From positions 310,001 through 374,000 of the forward strand of contig CAVZJU010000011.1 of assembly GCA_963775695.1 (NCBI GenBank): a DNA stretch of 64,000 nucleotides. The letters are read 5' to 3'. The position numbers and the translations under genes are program-made. Source of the stretch: DATBLE01 sp963775695 (GTDB lineage: Bacteria; Actinomycetota; Thermoleophilia; Gaiellales; Gaiellaceae). Shown in pieces: positions 31,936-40,008 of this stretch; the first letter of the stretch is position 1; every line of letters starts with the position of its first letter. The notes under the pieces are model-generated. The model was given only the letters and a program-made list of their open reading frames with translations, was not told the origin of the DNA and did no database searches.

Positions 31936-32787
31936 ATGGACGCGATCGCGCCGCAGACCACCCCCGGAGCCGTGCACCTCACCGTCTCCGACCTCACGCG
32001 CTCGCTCGACTACTACCGAGGCGCCGTCGGCCTCGCCGTGCTCGAGGAGGGCGCAGGGCAGGCGTCGCTCGGTGCGGACGGCCGTGAGCTGCTCGTGCTG
32101 GTCGAGGAGCGCGGAGCCCGCCCCGCCGCCGGCCATACCGGCCTCTACCACTTCGCCCTCCTGGTGCCCGAGCGCGCCGAGCTGGCCGCCTGGCTCGCCC
32201 ACGCGGCGCGCGACCGGGTGCCGCTGGTCGGCCTCTCGGACCACTTCGTCAGCGAGGCGCTCTACCTCTCCGATCCCGACGGCCACGGGATCGAGCTCTA
32301 CTGGGACCGCCCGCGCGAGATCTGGGAAGGCAAGGTCGGCACGACGCTTACGACGATGCCGCTCGACGTCGACGACCTCCTCGGCGTGCTCGACGATCCC
32401 GCGACGGAGCCGTTCGGCGGCCTGCCGGCAGGCACCGTGATGGGCCACGTGCACCTCAAGGTGGCGGACATCTCCGAGGCGATCGACTTCTACCGGGACG
32501 TCCTCGGCTTCGGCCTGATGGCGCAGCTCGGCGATCAGGCTGCGTTCCTCTCCGCAGGGGGCTACCACCATCACGTGGGCGCAAACACGTGGGAGAGCGC
32601 CGGCGCCTCGCCGCCGCCGTCCGGCACCGCGGCCCTTCGGCACGCAACGATCCTCCTCCCGAACGACGGCGCGCGGACCGGTGTGGTCGCGCGCGTCGAG
32701 GCGGCGGGCCGGCCGGTCGAGGACCACGGCGGCGACCCGCTCGTGCGCGACCCGTCCGGCAATGCGCTTGTCCTCACTGTGCCCTAG
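31936..32787 (+). CDS. VOC-family ring-cleavage dioxygenase (catechol 2,3-dioxygenase CatE-like)
   Basis: A 283-residue protein of two vicinal-oxygen-chelate halves. The first half starts GAVHLTVSDLTRSLDYYRGA and ends DPDGHGIELYWDRP. The second starts GHVHLKVADISEAIDFYRDV and includes GGYHHHVGANTW. Candidate metal ligands are the histidines in VHLT, HVHLK and HHHV and the glutamate in IELYW. This arrangement matches CatE-type extradiol dioxygenases that use Fe(II). The substrate is not defined, and no aromatic-degradation genes are adjacent. Confidence 0.85.
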   Translation: MDAIAPQTTPGAVHLTVSDLTRSLDYYRGAVGLAVLEEGAGQASLGADGRELLVLVEERGARPAAGHTGLYHFALLVPERAELAAWLAHAARDRVPLVGLSDHFVSEALYLSDPDGHGIELYWDRPREIWEGKVGTTLTTMPLDVDDLLGVLDDPATEPFGGLPAGTVMGHVHLKVADISEAIDFYRDVLGFGLMAQLGDQAAFLSAGGYHHHVGANTWESAGASPPPSGTAALRHATILLPNDGARTGVVARVEAAGRPVEDHGGDPLVRDPSGNALVLTVP

Positions 32788-32797
32788 GATCGGGGCG

Positions 32798-33442
32798 ATG
32801 TACCTCCGGCTGGACGCGCACGTGCAGACGACCGACGGTCTTTCCGGCACGCTTGCCGACGTCGTCCTCGACCCGGTCAAGCGGGCGGTGACCCACGTGG
32901 TCGTGCGGGCCGGCGACCCGGAGCCGGCGGCCCGGCTCGTGCCGCTTCAGCTCGTCGGGGGCGGCGCCGACCCCGGTTCCGCCCTCTCCCTGACGTGCAC
33001 GGCCGATCAGTTCGGACAGCTGGAGTCGATCCAGGGGTACGCGTACCTGCCGGTCGACGAGCGGCCGGCCCCCGATTCGGAGTGGGACGTGGGCGTCGAG
33101 GACGTCGTGATGATGCCGAGCTACCAGGGAGCCGACCTGGGCGTCTACACGGCCGAGATCGACCCCAACGTCGGCGTCACCTACGACCGAGTGCCCAAGG
33201 GCGAGGTCGAGATCCGCCGCTCGAGCGTCGTCGCGTCGTCCGACGACCACGAACTCGGCGCCGTGAACGCGATTGTGGTCGAGGAAGCTCGGATCACGCA
33301 CGTCGTCGTCGAGCACGGCCACCTCTGGTGGCACCGCGCAGTGTCGGTACCGATCGAATCGGTCGCGACCCTCGAGACCAACGCGATCGGCCTGGCCCTG
33401 ACCAAGGCCGAGTTCGGCAAGCTGCCGAGCAAGAAGCGCTAG
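32798..33442 (+). CDS. PRC-barrel-like domain protein
   Basis: A 214-residue soluble beta-rich protein with two PRC-like segments: DGLSGTLADVVLDPVKRAVT with HVVVRAG near the N-terminus, and LGAVNAIVVEEARITHVVVE near the C-terminus. A region with YQGADLGVYTAEIDPNVGVT lies between. PRC barrels act in RNA processing or as protein-interaction modules; the role here is unknown. A TAGGAT box seven bases before the ATG and the absence of a ribosome site suggest a leaderless transcript. The 3' end overlaps the NfeD-like gene by 4 bp. Confidence 0.78.
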   Translation: MYLRLDAHVQTTDGLSGTLADVVLDPVKRAVTHVVVRAGDPEPAARLVPLQLVGGGADPGSALSLTCTADQFGQLESIQGYAYLPVDERPAPDSEWDVGVEDVVMMPSYQGADLGVYTAEIDPNVGVTYDRVPKGEVEIRRSSVVASSDDHELGAVNAIVVEEARITHVVVEHGHLWWHRAVSVPIESVATLETNAIGLALTKAEFGKLPSKKR

Positions 33443-33783
33443 ACCGAATCGGTCTTCGGCGAGACGACGAGCGTCAGGCCGTCGAGCCGTTCGACGACGA
33501 CCGAGTCCCCCCGCGAGGCACCCGCCTCGCAGCGGGCCTCCCACAGCTCGCCGTCGAGCCGGAGCATCCCGGTCGGGCGGCAGTCCGCCGTGACCTCGGC
33601 CACCTTGCCCACCAGCGCCTCGGCTCCCGTCGTCGCTTTCGTCCGCCGGCCGATGCGCTTCGACCAGCGCCGGAGCACGGCGATCTCGCCGGCCTCGAGC
33701 ACGCAGGCGACTACCAGGACGACGATGTTCCAGGGCGTCGGGACCAGGAAGACGACGAGCAGGATCGCGATGAGCAGGATCAC
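33439..33783 (-). CDS. NfeD-like membrane protein with OB-fold
   Basis: A 114-residue protein. Its N-terminal hydrophobic region (LIAILLVVFLVPTPWNIVVL, then VVACVLEAGEIAVL) is followed by a C-terminal soluble domain, ALVGKVAEVTADCRPTGMLR to GDSVVVERLDGLTLVVSP, that fits the NfeD OB-fold. NfeD proteins usually partner stomatin-like or protease proteins at the membrane; none is adjacent here. It starts at a GTG at 33783. Confidence 0.8.
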   Translation of the reverse strand: MILLIAILLVVFLVPTPWNIVVLVVACVLEAGEIAVLRRWSKRIGRRTKATTGAEALVGKVAEVTADCRPTGMLRLDGELWEARCEAGASRGDSVVVERLDGLTLVVSPKTDSV

Positions 33784-33817
33784 GAGGCGAGCCTACCGAG
33801 CACCGGCTGTCCGCTCG

Positions 33818-33886
33818 GCGCGATGCCGGATCCCTGGCAAGCATGTGCGGCCGGGTGACGACGTAGAAGAGCACGCCGATCACCGG
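33818..33886 (-). pseudogene. Remnant of a PLDc_N-type membrane protein gene
   Basis: The minus strand encodes VIGVLFYVVTRPHM plus a few residues. It resembles the end of PLDc_N proteins; the intact gene at 36528 has PLIGVLTYMIARPR. No N-terminal part is found upstream. The fragment lies just before the NfeD-like gene. It is interpreted as the leftover of a deleted gene. Confidence 0.4.
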
Positions 33887-33937
33887 CAGGCGGGCTTGGC
33901 AGCCCTCATGTCACCCGACGAGGACGACGTGGCCCGC

Positions 33938-34111
33938 TCAGCGGGCGCAGTGCCGGCAGACGCCCGTGCGCAGGCGACCGCACGACGGGCAGCGGCGCCG
34001 ACGGCTCCGCCACTCGATCAGCTTCGACTGGACGCCGATCCGCAGCATCAGCGCGCCTGCCCCGGTGCTCAGCACCATGGTCAGGAGCAGGTGCGAAGGC
34101 GAGTGGGTCAT
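33938..34111 (-). CDS. 57-residue membrane microprotein with zinc ribbon
   Basis: A hydrophobic N-terminal helix (HLLLTMVLSTGAGALMLRIG) is followed by a basic stretch and CPSCGRLRTGVCRHCAR, a compact four-cysteine zinc-ribbon-like motif at the very C-terminus. The gene is short but has a clean ATG at 34111 and a stop just after the ribbon. The function is unknown. A membrane-tethered ribbon could recruit or fold a partner, possibly the RDD protein or channel encoded just upstream on the same strand. Confidence 0.62.
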   Translation of the reverse strand: MTHSPSHLLLTMVLSTGAGALMLRIGVQSKLIEWRSRRRRCPSCGRLRTGVCRHCAR

Positions 34112-34167
34112 CGGCCTGGGCCGCGCGCAATCACGTGCCTGGCTGTACCCGATTCCGCGTTTATGCA

Positions 34168-35166
34168 TCACGCCGCCGGGGACCCGCGCTCGGCGACCAC
34201 GCTCGTGCCCGCCACGTAGTCCTGGAGCGCGCGCCGCCGATCGTCGAACAGAACGGGCACGAAGCCGGCGAAGAACGGGATGATCGCGACGATCAGAGCC
34301 ACGAACCGGACGAGCGCCCGCCACACCGAGGGCGGGTCTCCCGAACCGGTGAGCACCCTCATGCCCATCAGGCGCATGCCGGGCGTCTGGCCGGTGGTGC
34401 TCCAGAACAGCACGAAGTAGAGGACCACGACGATCGCCCACCCGGCCCCGAGCAGCGAACCGGTCAGCCAGCCCGAGTGGAACGCGCCGACCAGCGACTC
34501 GACCAGCGCGATCGAGGCCGCGACGACGAGAAAGGCGAGGTGGGCGAGCACGGCGTCGACGACGATCGCGATCCCACGGCCGGCCAGACCGCCGTACGCG
34601 GAGGCGGACGCGGCGCGGGGCCGTCGGCCGACCGCACGCCTGATCCTCCGCTCCGCTCCGTCGTCGGCCGCGCGGGCCCGTCCGCGCAGCGACGCGGCGA
34701 GGTCTGCCCCGAACCCCGCTGTCTGCCGAGCCAGCGCGGCCCGCACTTCCGGGCTCTCCAGCGTCCCCGCCAGTGCCTTGCGGAACGCCTCGCTCTGCAC
34801 CACCCGATCGGCCAGCGTCTCGGTCAGCCGGCTGGAGATCGCGTCCGACAGCCGCTGCTCGAGTTCGGGGCTGGCCAGCGCCCGCTCCAGTGCCTGCTCG
34901 AGCCGCAGGCGCTCGGGGCTGCTCCCGCCCGGCGCGGCGGCCATCGCCTCGAGCCACTCGGCGAGCACCCGCTCGACGACGTGGTGCTCGACGATCGACT
35001 GCGCGACCGTCTCCGGCAGGGGGCCGGCCAGCACGGAGTCGATTGCCCGCTCGGCCTCGGTGGAGAGCGCCGAGCGGCCGGAGCGGGCGGCGGCGCGCGC
35101 CGGACCCAGCGCCATGCGGCCGAGCCGCGCGGTGATGCCTTCCTGCTCCGGGCGCTCGTCGCTCAT
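34168..35166 (-). CDS. RDD-family membrane protein with long helical N-terminal domain
   Basis: A 332-residue protein. The first 180 or so residues are polar and helical with repeated VV/LA-E-L patterns (TVAQSIVEHHVVERVLAEWL, RLRLEQALERALASPELEQR) and end in a very basic stretch. The RDD membrane domain follows: GRGIAIVVDAVLAHLAFLVV, then FWSTTGQTPGMRLMGMRVLT, then a last helix and FDDRRRALQDYVAGTSVV. The ATG at 35166 overlaps the channel stop (ATGA), so the two proteins are made together and may act together. Confidence 0.83.
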   Translation of the reverse strand: MSDERPEQEGITARLGRMALGPARAAARSGRSALSTEAERAIDSVLAGPLPETVAQSIVEHHVVERVLAEWLEAMAAAPGGSSPERLRLEQALERALASPELEQRLSDAISSRLTETLADRVVQSEAFRKALAGTLESPEVRAALARQTAGFGADLAASLRGRARAADDGAERRIRRAVGRRPRAASASAYGGLAGRGIAIVVDAVLAHLAFLVVAASIALVESLVGAFHSGWLTGSLLGAGWAIVVVLYFVLFWSTTGQTPGMRLMGMRVLTGSGDPPSVWRALVRFVALIVAIIPFFAGFVPVLFDDRRRALQDYVAGTSVVAERGSPAA

Positions 35167-35867
35167 TGCGACTCCCGGGGACGGACCCTGAGGCGGGCGA
35201 CCAGAAGGGCAACGACGGTGACGAGATAGATCTGCCCCAGCAGCGCCTCGACCACGGCGAGCATGTGCCCGAGGTTCGTCGCCGGGGTGTAGTCGCCGTA
35301 GCCGAGCGTCGCGAGCGTGACGTAGCTGAAGTACAGGCGCAGCGCCCTCGTGCCGTCGCCGGCCTGTGCGAAGAAGGGGGACGAGCCGATCGCGGCAACC
35401 GCCCCGTAGACGAAGAGGAAGATCATCCCGATGCTGAGGTAGACGCAGATCGCGCCGAGGATGGTCTCGGCGCTCACCTCGGGGCTCAGGGCGATGCTCC
35501 GGACGATCACGACCACGACGCAGATGATCAGCAGCCCCGAGACGAGCCCCACCGCCCCCAGGAGATCCGCGCCGCTCAGGACCGGCGCGATCACCGCCAG
35601 AGCGATCGCGATCGCCAGCATGGTGAGCCCGAAGAGGAGCCATGAGCGCGTGCGGGCGAGCCCCGACGTCCAGATCGCCGCGATCAGCGTCAGTGCCTGA
35701 AGCAGGACGAGCACGGCCGTCGTCCACGCGTCGCCCGGTGCCGTCGCCGCGAACGCGAACGAGGCGACGATCAGGACGAGCACCGTGCCGAAGCTCCGCC
35801 CCGCACGATGCTCAACGACTCGACGGAGCAGCGGGTGCGTCGGGTACGGACGGGATTCGGCTGTCAT
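35163..35867 (-). CDS. Two-pore-loop-type potassium channel protein
   Basis: A 234-residue membrane protein. Several N-terminal helices precede an outer helix (ICVYLSIGMIFLFVYGAVAA), a pore loop with the selectivity filter TLGYGDY in FSYVTLATLGYGDYTPATNL, and an inner helix (GHMLAVVEALLGQIYLVTVV). The filter is the K+ signature. The ligand or voltage control is unknown; no RCK domain is present. The ATG at 35867 is taken because the upstream extension looks unlike coding sequence. It is coupled to the RDD gene. Confidence 0.88.
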   Translation of the reverse strand: MTAESRPYPTHPLLRRVVEHRAGRSFGTVLVLIVASFAFAATAPGDAWTTAVLVLLQALTLIAAIWTSGLARTRSWLLFGLTMLAIAIALAVIAPVLSGADLLGAVGLVSGLLIICVVVVIVRSIALSPEVSAETILGAICVYLSIGMIFLFVYGAVAAIGSSPFFAQAGDGTRALRLYFSYVTLATLGYGDYTPATNLGHMLAVVEALLGQIYLVTVVALLVARLRVRPRESQ

Positions 35868-35927
35868 CTGCCCGCGAGGATCATAGGACGCAGCGCAGGA
35901 CGCTCCCTCGCGTGCAAGCATGTCGGC

Positions 35928-36485
35928 GTGAGACGCCGGTGGCCGATCGCTGCCCTGCTCGTCGTCGTAACGGCGACGGCCCTCGCGGGATGCGGAGGGT
36001 CCGGGAACGGCTCGACCACCACGACCGCGGCGGAAGCCTCCCAGCAGTGGGCGAACGGCCTGTGCGCCGCAACCAACACGTACACGGCGTCGCTCCAGTC
36101 CATGGGCACGACCCTGAAGAGCGGAGGGCTCAGCAAGCAGACGCTGGACGCCGTCGTCAGCGACGCCAAGGCCTCGACGCAGGCGTTCGCCGACTCCCTG
36201 AAATCGCTGGGCGCCCCGCCTGTTGCCGACTCGCAGGCCTCGGACATCTTCAAGAATCTCCGGAGCGAGCTGCAGAAGGACGCCGATTCGATCCAGAGCG
36301 CCACGGCGAACGTCTCCGGCGTGACCGAGGTCCTCCAGGCGGTCTCCTCAGTCGCGAGCACCCTGGCCACCGCCGGCACGCAGATCGGCAACGCGTTCAG
36401 CCAGGTCAAGCAGCTGAACGAGCAGGGCGGCCTGAAGCAGGCCTTCGCCGACGCCCCTGCCTGCGAGAAGCTGACGGGGTCGTAG
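35928..36485 (+). CDS. Secreted lipoprotein of unknown function
   Basis: A 185-residue protein with a short basic start (VRRRWPIAALLVVVTATALA) and the lipobox LAGC, so it is probably a lipid-anchored surface protein. The mature part begins with a Gly/Ser/Thr spacer and continues as helical repeats (DAVVSDAKASTQAFADSLKS, IFKNLRSELQKDADSIQSAT) that suggest a coiled or helical-bundle domain. Two cysteines near the ends of the mature region could pair. It starts at the GTG at 35928. Confidence 0.78.
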   Translation: MRRRWPIAALLVVVTATALAGCGGSGNGSTTTTAAEASQQWANGLCAATNTYTASLQSMGTTLKSGGLSKQTLDAVVSDAKASTQAFADSLKSLGAPPVADSQASDIFKNLRSELQKDADSIQSATANVSGVTEVLQAVSSVASTLATAGTQIGNAFSQVKQLNEQGGLKQAFADAPACEKLTGS

Positions 36486-36512
36486 CGGGGCCCGCCCTCG
36501 AGCCGGCCCCGC
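36485..36512. terminator. Hairpin between convergent genes
   Basis: GCGGGGCC (36485-36492) pairs with GGCCCCGC (36505-36512) across a 12-nt loop, just after the lipoprotein stop and before the end of the convergent gene. No U-tract is present, so termination is inferred from position. Confidence 0.5.
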
Positions 36513-36527
36513 GTCGCGACCCTGCGG

Positions 36528-36779
36528 CTACGCCTCCAGCAGATCTTCGCGCGGCCTGGCGATCATGTAGGTCAACACGCCGATCAGCGGCACGAAGATG
36601 ACGAAGAGGGTCCACCCCGCTTTCGCCCAGCCGGAATGATCGTGCCGGCGGAAGTTGTCGGCGAGGACGAGGATGAGCAGGTAGATGAAGATCACCCACG
36701 CGAAGAAGATGAACATCGTCCACATCACGTCGAGAAACGGGTAGTCCGCGCCGAGAAGCGTCGGAGCGAGCGCTGCCAT
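36528..36779 (-). CDS. PLDc_N-type small membrane protein
   Basis: An 83-residue protein with two helices (LDVMWTMFIFFAWVIFIYLL and WTLFVIFVPLIGVLTYMIAR) separated by a short polar loop NFRRHDHSGWAKAG. This is the usual free-standing PLDc_N/SHOCT-type layout in actinobacteria. No catalytic HKD motif is present. The ATG at 36779 follows ggaggtg at good spacing, so the GTG three codons upstream is not used. Confidence 0.8.
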   Translation of the reverse strand: MAALAPTLLGADYPFLDVMWTMFIFFAWVIFIYLLILVLADNFRRHDHSGWAKAGWTLFVIFVPLIGVLTYMIARPREDLLEA

Positions 36780-36928
36780 GAGTTGCACCTCCGGATCGAC
36801 TTTGTCGGGTTGAGGTACGCCGTCCGCCGCGTGGGTCCTCCGCAGCGGTTGCCGGCCCCGCGACGGGACCCGGGTGCCCGGTACGTCATCATCCCGCGCA
36901 CACCTCGATACGAAGGAGGATCGACCAG

Positions 36929-38014
36929 ATGCAGCGCATCCCCAGATTCGGCGTCGTCCTCGCCGGCGCGGCCGTGCTCGCCGCGCTCCTCCTGGCCTCC
37001 AGCGCGACGGGCCGGAGCTCCGCGAAGCCTTCGAACCAGCAGGAGCCGTCCATCACGTCCAAGAACGCGGTCGTCGTCGGCGCGACGCTCACCGCGAGCC
37101 GGGGCAGCTGGGACGGGACACCGCCGGTCACCTACTCGTACCAGTGGCTGCGGTGCAACGACAACGCGGCCAGCTGCAAGAACATCGCCAACGCGAACGC
37201 CACCACCTACACGATCGTCAACGCGGACCGCGGCCACACGCTCCGCTTCCAGGTGACGGCGAAGAACTCCGACGGAAGCGAGACAGCGGTGTCGAACGCG
37301 ACCGGCACCGTTCCGGAGAAGGCCAACGCCCCGGCGGAGATCACGCCTCCGACGGTGTCCGGCAGCGCGGTCGTCGGGCAGAGGCTGACCGCAGACAACG
37401 GAACCTGGCAGGGAACGCAGCCGATCAGCTACAGCTACGCCTGGCAGACCTGCAACGCGGCCGTGACCTCGTGCTCGGGAACCGGAAAGACCGACCAGAC
37501 CTACACGGTCGCAGCGTCCGACGTCGGCAAGCGCCTCCGTGTGCGGGTGACCGCCAAGAACAGCGCCGGGAACTCGTCGGGGCTTTCCGACGCGACCGCG
37601 GTCGTCGCCAGCGGCGGCGGCGGCGGGGGCGGCGGGGGCAACACCGTCAACGTGAAGGATGTCGCCCCGGCCGGCGAGCGCCTGACGGTCGACAGGGTCG
37701 TCTTCAACCCGAACCCGGTCACGACCCGGAGCGTGCCGATCCGGGTCACGATCACGGTCAAGGACACGAAGGGCCGTCTGGTCCAGGGAGCGCTGGTCTT
37801 CATCCGCTCAACGCCGATCGTCAGCTCGACCCCGACCGATGCCCCGACCGGGAACGACGGGACCGTGTCGTACAGCATCCAGCCGCGTTCGGACTTCCCG
37901 ATCAGGAACGGCCACAGCGTCCAGTTCTTCGTCAAGGCGTACCGCTCCGGCGACCCGACGCTCGCAGGGATCTCCGGTACCCGGCTCGTGCAGGTCGCGA
38001 CGCACACGCCGTAG
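36929..38014 (+). CDS. Secreted protein with two bacterial Ig-like repeats
   Basis: A 361-residue exported protein. The signal peptide is FGVVLAGAAVLAALLLASSA. Two repeats of roughly 90 residues follow, each with VVGATLTASRGSWDGTPPVT or VVGQRLTADNGTWQGTQPIS, a YSYQWLRC or YSYAWQTC strand and an RVRVTAKNSAG-like end. A run of glycines leads to a C-terminal beta domain resembling an adhesin-type fold (VPIRVTITVKDTKGRLVQGA). Each repeat has a potential disulfide pair. A surface or matrix role is likely. An aaggagga site is just upstream of the ATG. Confidence 0.8.
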   Translation: MQRIPRFGVVLAGAAVLAALLLASSATGRSSAKPSNQQEPSITSKNAVVVGATLTASRGSWDGTPPVTYSYQWLRCNDNAASCKNIANANATTYTIVNADRGHTLRFQVTAKNSDGSETAVSNATGTVPEKANAPAEITPPTVSGSAVVGQRLTADNGTWQGTQPISYSYAWQTCNAAVTSCSGTGKTDQTYTVAASDVGKRLRVRVTAKNSAGNSSGLSDATAVVASGGGGGGGGGNTVNVKDVAPAGERLTVDRVVFNPNPVTTRSVPIRVTITVKDTKGRLVQGALVFIRSTPIVSSTPTDAPTGNDGTVSYSIQPRSDFPIRNGHSVQFFVKAYRSGDPTLAGISGTRLVQVATHTP

Positions 38015-38025
38015 CCTGCTCGACC

Positions 38026-38056
38026 CGTGGAGGGCCGGCCGCGCCGGCCCTCCACG
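38026..38056. terminator. Bidirectional hairpin terminator
   Basis: A perfect 14-bp stem (38026-38039 with 38043-38056) with a 3-nt loop lies between the convergent Ig-like and DUF1996 genes. It has no U-run, but its strength and position support a terminator. Confidence 0.65.
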
Positions 38057-38077
38057 TCGGTCGTCCCCGTCAACCTC

Positions 38078-38992
38078 TCAGACGCCCTGCTGACAGTGCC
38101 GGAGGGCGTTCAGGCAGCCCGTGACCAGGCTCTGGAGCGTGGCCTGGTTCCAGGCGTTGAAGAAGTCGGCATGGCCGGAGTACTGGCCTCCCGACGCGAG
38201 CACCAGGCCGGAGCCGCCTGCGCTCGGGTACCGGATGTTGACCTGGACCGCCGGCACGGCGACCGGGTGGTCGGCCGGGCACCGGCCGCGCGTCGAGTAG
38301 GCCAGGTGGCCGACGTGGTCGGCCGAGTCGAGGTTCACTCCGTCCCAGCAGTCCGGGAACGCCACGTGCAGCGCGAGGCCCATGCGACCGGCGTTCGGGC
38401 AGGTCGGGACCGTCGCCTGGGGCCGCACGCCGGCGAGCGGGCCGCAGTTCCAGTACGTGACCTTCAGGCCCTGCGGGCTCGTGGCCTTCGAGTTGCCCGC
38501 GACCACCCGGAACCCGGGCGGGAACGCCTGCACCGGCGCGAGGGTGTGGCGCCGGTAGTAGACCGTCGCCGCACGCGGCAGGATCATCTGACCGGACGAC
38601 GAGATCAGGGTCGGGACCCAGTAGGCCGCGGTATCCCCCGCCCGGCGGCACGACGACGACTGGCCCTGCAGCGACGCCAGCGTCGAGAAGGCGTTGGTCG
38701 TGTCGTTGCCGATGAACGTGTGGTCGTGCGACTTGCCGGGCTGGCCCGGGTAGACGATCGGGTCGTCCGTGTTCCGGTGGCTGAAACGGCAGCCGCTGAC
38801 GAAGTTGACCCCGCGCAGCTGCGCCGGCCTGGCCGCCGTCGTGCCCGTGGTGCTCGGCCCCATCCGCTTCGCGAGATGCGCGAACGAACGGACGCTGCTC
38901 TGCGAGCCGAACCCGGCCGAGGCTGCTCCGGCCGCGGCGATCGCGGCCACCCCCACGAGCGTGCTGACCACTACGACGCCGTTCCGCTTCAT
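38078..38992 (-). CDS. Secreted DUF1996-domain protein
   Basis: A 304-residue exported protein. The signal peptide (VVVVSTLVGVAAIAAAGAAS) is followed by the DUF1996 pattern: HRNTDDPIVYPGQPGKSHDH near the N-terminus, YWVPTLISS in the middle and AFPDCWDGVNLDSADHVGHL further on. Conserved histidines, aspartates and cysteines suggest a stabilised extracellular domain. No activity is established for the family. It is divergent from nothing close and is followed by a strong hairpin. Confidence 0.85.
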   Translation of the reverse strand: MKRNGVVVVSTLVGVAAIAAAGAASAGFGSQSSVRSFAHLAKRMGPSTTGTTAARPAQLRGVNFVSGCRFSHRNTDDPIVYPGQPGKSHDHTFIGNDTTNAFSTLASLQGQSSSCRRAGDTAAYWVPTLISSSGQMILPRAATVYYRRHTLAPVQAFPPGFRVVAGNSKATSPQGLKVTYWNCGPLAGVRPQATVPTCPNAGRMGLALHVAFPDCWDGVNLDSADHVGHLAYSTRGRCPADHPVAVPAVQVNIRYPSAGGSGLVLASGGQYSGHADFFNAWNQATLQSLVTGCLNALRHCQQGV

Positions 38993-39080
38993 CGCGCCCC
39001 CTTTGTCCGCTGCCTCCTCACGGGGAGTCTGGGAGCGTCGTGCAATGGGGACGTAAAGTCCGTGTCAGGGCCGTGTATGG

Positions 39081-39872
39081 TCAGCGGCGCTTCGGGTACA
39101 CGGGTCCGAGCGGGCCGGCTGCCCACTCGTCGTCGGGCCAGGTGGCGAGCTCCGGGTACCAGAGCGTGTTCCACGGGTTCAGGTAGCCGGCGCGCGTGAG
39201 GCCGTCGGGCAGTGTCTTCGGGAAGCCGTCGGCGACGGCCTGCGCCGCCCGGCGCCAGAGCTGCGTGATCTCGCGCTCGACGATCGCGGCTCCTTCCTTG
39301 TAGCCCTTGCCGGTGCGGGGCAGGTCGAGCTCGACCGGCTCGCCCCAGACGAGACAGCACCTGCGCCGGTTCTTCAGGTTCCAGCCGAAGGTGTCGATGC
39401 CGCACGGGACGAGCGGCACGCCCTCCTGGATGGCGAGCATCGCCGCGCCCGGGTGCATCGGCCCGGGGTAGCCGAGCAGCTGCCGCGTGCCCTCGGCGAA
39501 GATGCCTGCGACGTGGCCCTGCTGGACCGACCAGCGGGCGACCCGCAGCGCGTCGCGGTCGCTCTCGCCGCGGCGCACGGCGTATGCACCCGTCCAGCGG
39601 AGGATCTCGCCGGCGATCGGGATCGACAGCAGCTCGATCTTCGCCATGTAGTAGAGCGTCCGGGGACAGTGCAGCCCCACGACGATCGGGTCGACCTCGG
39701 AGAAGTGGTTGGAGGCGACCACCGCCGCCCCCTCGACCGGCACGCGCTCGTGCCCGTACCCCCAGCTGGGCACGATCAGGCGGGCGATCGGGAGCACCAC
39801 CCCTCGCGCCACGGGCCACGTCCGCTCGGGATTCTCCCCGAGGAGCTTGTACAAGCCGAGCTCGGTCAGCAC
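39081..39872 (-). CDS. plsC: 1-acyl-sn-glycerol-3-phosphate acyltransferase family protein
   Basis: A 263-residue PlsC-type acyltransferase that would acylate a lysophospholipid at the membrane. The catalytic motif appears as SNHFSEVDP (NHxxxxD) and the glycerophosphate-binding motif as IFAEGTR. The later VPCGIDTF and LVWGEPVEL blocks match the family. The C-terminal 40 residues (NPWNTLWYPELATWPDDEWA) are a lineage-specific tail. It lies downstream of the principal sigma gene, separated by a strong hairpin. Confidence 0.87.
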   Translation of the reverse strand: MLTELGLYKLLGENPERTWPVARGVVLPIARLIVPSWGYGHERVPVEGAAVVASNHFSEVDPIVVGLHCPRTLYYMAKIELLSIPIAGEILRWTGAYAVRRGESDRDALRVARWSVQQGHVAGIFAEGTRQLLGYPGPMHPGAAMLAIQEGVPLVPCGIDTFGWNLKNRRRCCLVWGEPVELDLPRTGKGYKEGAAIVEREITQLWRRAAQAVADGFPKTLPDGLTRAGYLNPWNTLWYPELATWPDDEWAAGPLGPVYPKRR

Positions 39873-39960
39873 GCCGCCGAGTGTATTGCGCCGCCGCGCC
39901 CGACCTGTGCGGGCGCGGCACGTGCCGCTTCAGAGGAGCGGGCGGGTTAGGGAGGGGGGC

Positions 39961-39991
39961 TCACGGGGGGAACCGGCCGTTCCCCCCGTGA
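39961..39991 (-). terminator. Hairpin terminator after the principal sigma gene
   Basis: TCACGGGGGGAAC (39961-39973) pairs perfectly with 39979-39991 across a 5-nt loop. It lies 17 nt past the sigma stop. There is no U-run on the minus strand, but it is a very stable 13-bp stem. Confidence 0.7.
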
Positions 39992-40008
39992 AGCGAGCGG
40001 AGCGAGCG

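Noticed and set aside
31249..32880. A 543-codon minus-strand frame
   Set aside because: It is antisense to the membrane-protein and dioxygenase genes, both of which show family motifs.
37612..37640. GGC/GGG run as a regulatory repeat
   Set aside because: It encodes the poly-glycine linker between the Ig-like repeats and the C-terminal domain of the secreted protein.
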